Of a stretch of 32,293 nt of DNA, positions 30,172 through 32,293 are shown piece by piece. The translations under genes were made by a program, and so were the position numbers. The stretch is taken from contig NZ_JAFRNB010000040.1 in NCBI RefSeq assembly GCF_017430385.1, positions 1 through 32,293 of the forward strand, in the 5' to 3' direction. The notes beneath the pieces were generated by a model. The model was not told the origin of the DNA. It saw only the letters and a list, made by a program, of their open reading frames with translations, and searched no databases. Numbering within the stretch: the first letter of the stretch is position 1; each line of letters opens with the position of its first letter. The stretch is from Treponema sp. (lineage in GTDB: Bacteria; Spirochaetota; Spirochaetia; Treponematales; Treponemataceae).

Positions 30172-30633
30172 ATGTTTTGTGAAAATTGTGGTACAGAACT
30201 TGAAAATAATGCTGCTTTTTGTACAAATTGCGGAGCAAAAACTGATGTTGTCGTAAATATTGCTACTCCAGCTAATTTTGTTCAACAAATCAAAGCGATT
30301 AATGTCTCCGAGTTTCTTAAATCGAAAGGAAAATTTGTCGCTATTGTAGCTGGCGTGGTTTTAGTTCTTGCTCTCATTATAGCAAATTCGTCAGATCCTA
30401 TGGATAAGGGGCTTGATAAAATGGAAACGGCAATAGTACGAATGGAAAAATTACAAAAGAAAAGTAATGATAATAAAATTGATCAGGCTACATTTCTTTC
30501 TGAATATACAAAAATAATGAAAGAAATTAACGAAGCTCAAAAATTAATTGATGGTTATGATGATTCAGAAATAAGCCCTGAACAATGGCAGCGTTTTTTA
30601 AATTTGACACAAAGAATGTATCAGTTAAATTAA
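30172..30633 (+). CDS. zinc-ribbon membrane protein 3, helical C-terminus
   Basis: The 153-residue protein has the ribbon MFCENCGTEL ... FCTNCG, one membrane segment (about 58-74, FVAIVAGVVLVLALIIA) and an external, mostly helical domain of about 75 residues with heptad-like spacing (MDKGLDKMETAIVRMEKLQK) that may form a coiled coil. AAAGGAG precedes ATG 30172. The gene lies 18 bases after its neighbour. No known family recognised beyond the ribbon. Confidence 0.72.
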   Translation: MFCENCGTELENNAAFCTNCGAKTDVVVNIATPANFVQQIKAINVSEFLKSKGKFVAIVAGVVLVLALIIANSSDPMDKGLDKMETAIVRMEKLQKKSNDNKIDQATFLSEYTKIMKEINEAQKLIDGYDDSEISPEQWQRFLNLTQRMYQLN

Positions 30634-30642
30634 GGGGTATTT

Positions 30643-31620
30643 ATGTTTTGTCCAAAATGCGGAAAAGAAATATCTGATAATCCAAAATTTTGTCCTTCAT
30701 GCGGGGCAAATCTCTCATCAGATTCAGAATTTCAATCTTCAAAAGCACCTGTTCTAAATGGAACTGTAACAATCAACAATCTTTTTGATAACGAAAATAT
30801 ACTTCAAAAAGAAAACGGTGGTTGTTTTACAGTGTATGAACATCAGAGTGATTTGAGTGTTTCCCCATTAACATCGTCTATTGCGTACTTTATGCAGCAA
30901 ATGAATGTAAGAAAGCGACAGGTTCTTTGCAAACTCGAAGGAAATGCCGTAAAAATTCAAGCGGGTGCAATGCAATGGATGAGTGGAAATGTTCAAATGC
31001 AATCTGATGTAAAGTCTGTCGGTTCATTTCTTGGAAAAGTTGTAAAAGGGGCAATTACTGGAGAATCTGCTGTAAAACCCTTGTATTCTGGTAATGGTTA
31101 TGTAATGCTTGAACCTACTTTCAGGCATTTACTTGTTGAGAATGTCGCAGACTGGGGAAGCGGGATAGTTCTTGATGACGGACTTTTTCTTGCCTGTGAC
31201 GCTCGAATTCAAGAGTCAATTTCTCGAAGAACAAACCTTTCTTCTGCATTGCTTGGTGGAGAAGGTCTTTTTAATTTATGTCTTTCAGGAAACGGATACT
31301 GTGTTCTTGAATCTCCTGTTCCTCGTGAAGAACTTATCGAATTCAATCTTGATAATAGTGTGGTAAAAATTGACGGAAATATGGCGATTGCATGGTCATC
31401 ATCACTCAATTTTACAGTCGAAAAAGCCGCAAATTCTTTGATAGGTTCTGGTCTAAGCGGAGAAGGATTTGTAAATGTCTATTGCGGAACTGGAAAAATC
31501 TTAATGGCACCAACAATTACAGGAACAGTTCATGATGACAAATCAAAAGGCCCGCAACAAACAGAATCAAATTCTTCACAAGGACTCGTTTCAAGTCTTG
31601 CAAGTAGTTTACAATTCTAA
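30643..31620 (+). CDS. zinc-ribbon protein 4 with AIM24-like domain
   Basis: The 325-residue protein begins with MFCPKCGKEI ... FCPSCG and carries an AIM24 (DUF124, TRAP-like beta-barrel) domain of about 230 residues (about 45-295), recognisable from VLCKLEGNAVKIQAGAMQWMSG, GNGYVMLEP, DDGLFLACD, and LSGEGFVNVYCGTGKILMAP. Bacterial AIM24 proteins are of unknown function; the mitochondrial homologue supports inner-membrane organisation. Unlike the other three it has no obvious membrane segment, and the C-terminal 30 residues are Ser-rich. Start ATG 30643 has AAGGGG, 9 bases after the previous stop. Confidence 0.78.
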   Translation: MFCPKCGKEISDNPKFCPSCGANLSSDSEFQSSKAPVLNGTVTINNLFDNENILQKENGGCFTVYEHQSDLSVSPLTSSIAYFMQQMNVRKRQVLCKLEGNAVKIQAGAMQWMSGNVQMQSDVKSVGSFLGKVVKGAITGESAVKPLYSGNGYVMLEPTFRHLLVENVADWGSGIVLDDGLFLACDARIQESISRRTNLSSALLGGEGLFNLCLSGNGYCVLESPVPREELIEFNLDNSVVKIDGNMAIAWSSSLNFTVEKAANSLIGSGLSGEGFVNVYCGTGKILMAPTITGTVHDDKSKGPQQTESNSSQGLVSSLASSLQF

Positions 31621-31630
31621 AGGGTAAATC

Positions 31631-32293
31631 ATGAAAAAAATTATTTTTACTTTGTTATCGATTTTAGCAATTCTTTTATCAATCAGTTGCAAAAAAAAAT
31701 CTCTTATCAATTCTATTGCAACTACTCAAGAGAAAAAAGAATTTTCTGGAACTTATTGTGCATACAATGAGAGTGAAGACACAGCTCAGATTATTATTTT
31801 CTATGACAACAATGAATTTGTTTTAATGGATATTTCTGATAATATTGTGCTTTCAAAGCGATTTGCCTTGCGAAAAGACAATGACACTTATTATGTAAAA
31901 CTCATTGCAACATATAATTTCGGCTGGGAAGAAGAAACTTCTCAGGAAGAAATAATTGATATGCAAGATATGGAAGATATACTTATCATTGAAGGAAAAA
32001 CATACACCAATTGGGAATCTCTTTATGGAGATATTGCTGAAAGCTTTGAGCAAAGTATGGAAAGTTATTTTGAGGGGATTTGGACAGATTTTTCTACATC
32101 AAAATATACAAAAAATGATGTAATAACTTTTAATGGAAATCGCTACGCAACCGATTCTGGTTTTGAAGGTAATTTCTCATACAAGGACAATACTCTCTTT
32201 CAAGACGGTTACAACACTCCAACTTATATTCTTGATGAAAATCATTTTGCTTCAATTCCCGACACAGACGGTGAAACAATCTGTAACATCTAC
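31631..32293 (+). CDS. hypothetical lipoprotein, 3' end cut by the window
   Basis: An ATG at 31631, 10 bases after the AIM24 gene, opens a frame that runs off the end of the window (221 codons seen). The N-terminus MKKIIFTLLSILAILLSISC ends in a lipobox with Cys20, so an envelope lipoprotein is predicted. The mature part is acidic with repeated beta-like segments (FSGTYCAYNESEDTAQIIIF; later FEGIWTDFSTSKYTKNDVI), suggesting two related lipocalin-like or 'how much is left after binding' type beta units; no family is recognised. Same AT-rich composition as the zinc-ribbon genes, so it belongs to the same island. Confidence 0.75.
   Translation, partial: MKKIIFTLLSILAILLSISCKKKSLINSIATTQEKKEFSGTYCAYNESEDTAQIIIFYDNNEFVLMDISDNIVLSKRFALRKDNDTYYVKLIATYNFGWEEETSQEEIIDMQDMEDILIIEGKTYTNWESLYGDIAESFEQSMESYFEGIWTDFSTSKYTKNDVITFNGNRYATDSGFEGNFSYKDNTLFQDGYNTPTYILDENHFASIPDTDGETICNIY

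Noticed and set aside
1..32293. tRNA or rRNA genes
   Set aside because: No cloverleaf with the usual T-loop pattern or rRNA-like sequence was recognised by eye.

Overview
The window looks like chromosomal DNA of a spirochaete, most probably a host-associated, anaerobic Treponema. The main reasons are an unusually long (444-residue) acetate kinase, a full Bat-type operon (MoxR ATPase, DUF58, BatD-like, BatA, BatB/C), many spirochaete-style lipoproteins, soluble hybrid signalling proteins, and compact gene packing with overlapping stop codons. The genus assignment is inference from gene content, not a database result.

Layout. 1-1484: remains of an amino-acid ABC importer (a permease whose 5' end is damaged, and an intact ATPase). 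1581-8038: a strong promoter with a dyad at its start site leads into a NitT/TauT/Ssu-type importer (permease, ATPase, lipoprotein), then a tiny DUF4418-like membrane protein, an FtsX-like permease, a LolD-like ATPase and cysteine synthase. These look like one functional group with a thiol/sulfur or metal theme. 8173-10247: an ECF-S-like membrane protein, a histidine kinase and a LuxR-type response regulator, followed by ackA under its own promoter. 11746-12372 (minus): a DJ-1/PfpI protein. 12495-16231: a protein with two receiver domains that both lack the phospho-acceptor Asp, a soluble hybrid histidine kinase and a PHP-family phosphoesterase, with overlapping or abutting ends. 16228-19001: a DksA-like protein (minus), infA (plus), a membrane-anchored J-protein (minus) and a MATE exporter (minus). 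19076-26447 (minus): the Bat operon, in the order moxR, DUF58, BatD-like, BatA, fused BatB-BatC, SH3-like protein, Smr protein. 26599-27900: a PLP aminotransferase behind ARG-box-like palindromes.

27901-32293 is accessory in character. It carries a GC-rich dispersed repeat, a type I toxin-antitoxin locus (26-residue holin-like toxin plus convergent antisense RNA), and then a visibly AT-rich island: an XRE repressor-like gene divergent from four tandem genes that all begin with the same zinc-ribbon module (MFCxxCG) but carry different C-terminal domains (PH-like, a 'TIGxAxxxFF' domain, a helical domain, AIM24), followed by a lipoprotein gene cut by the window end. This island is the best candidate for an undescribed system.

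Other cross-window signals: four genes (12495, 26447 minus, 26599, 28792 minus) have a good -10 box 6-10 bases before the start codon and no Shine-Dalgarno, which suggests leaderless mRNAs. Three families of dispersed intergenic repeats occur, one pair of which flanks the importer permease gene in inverted orientation.
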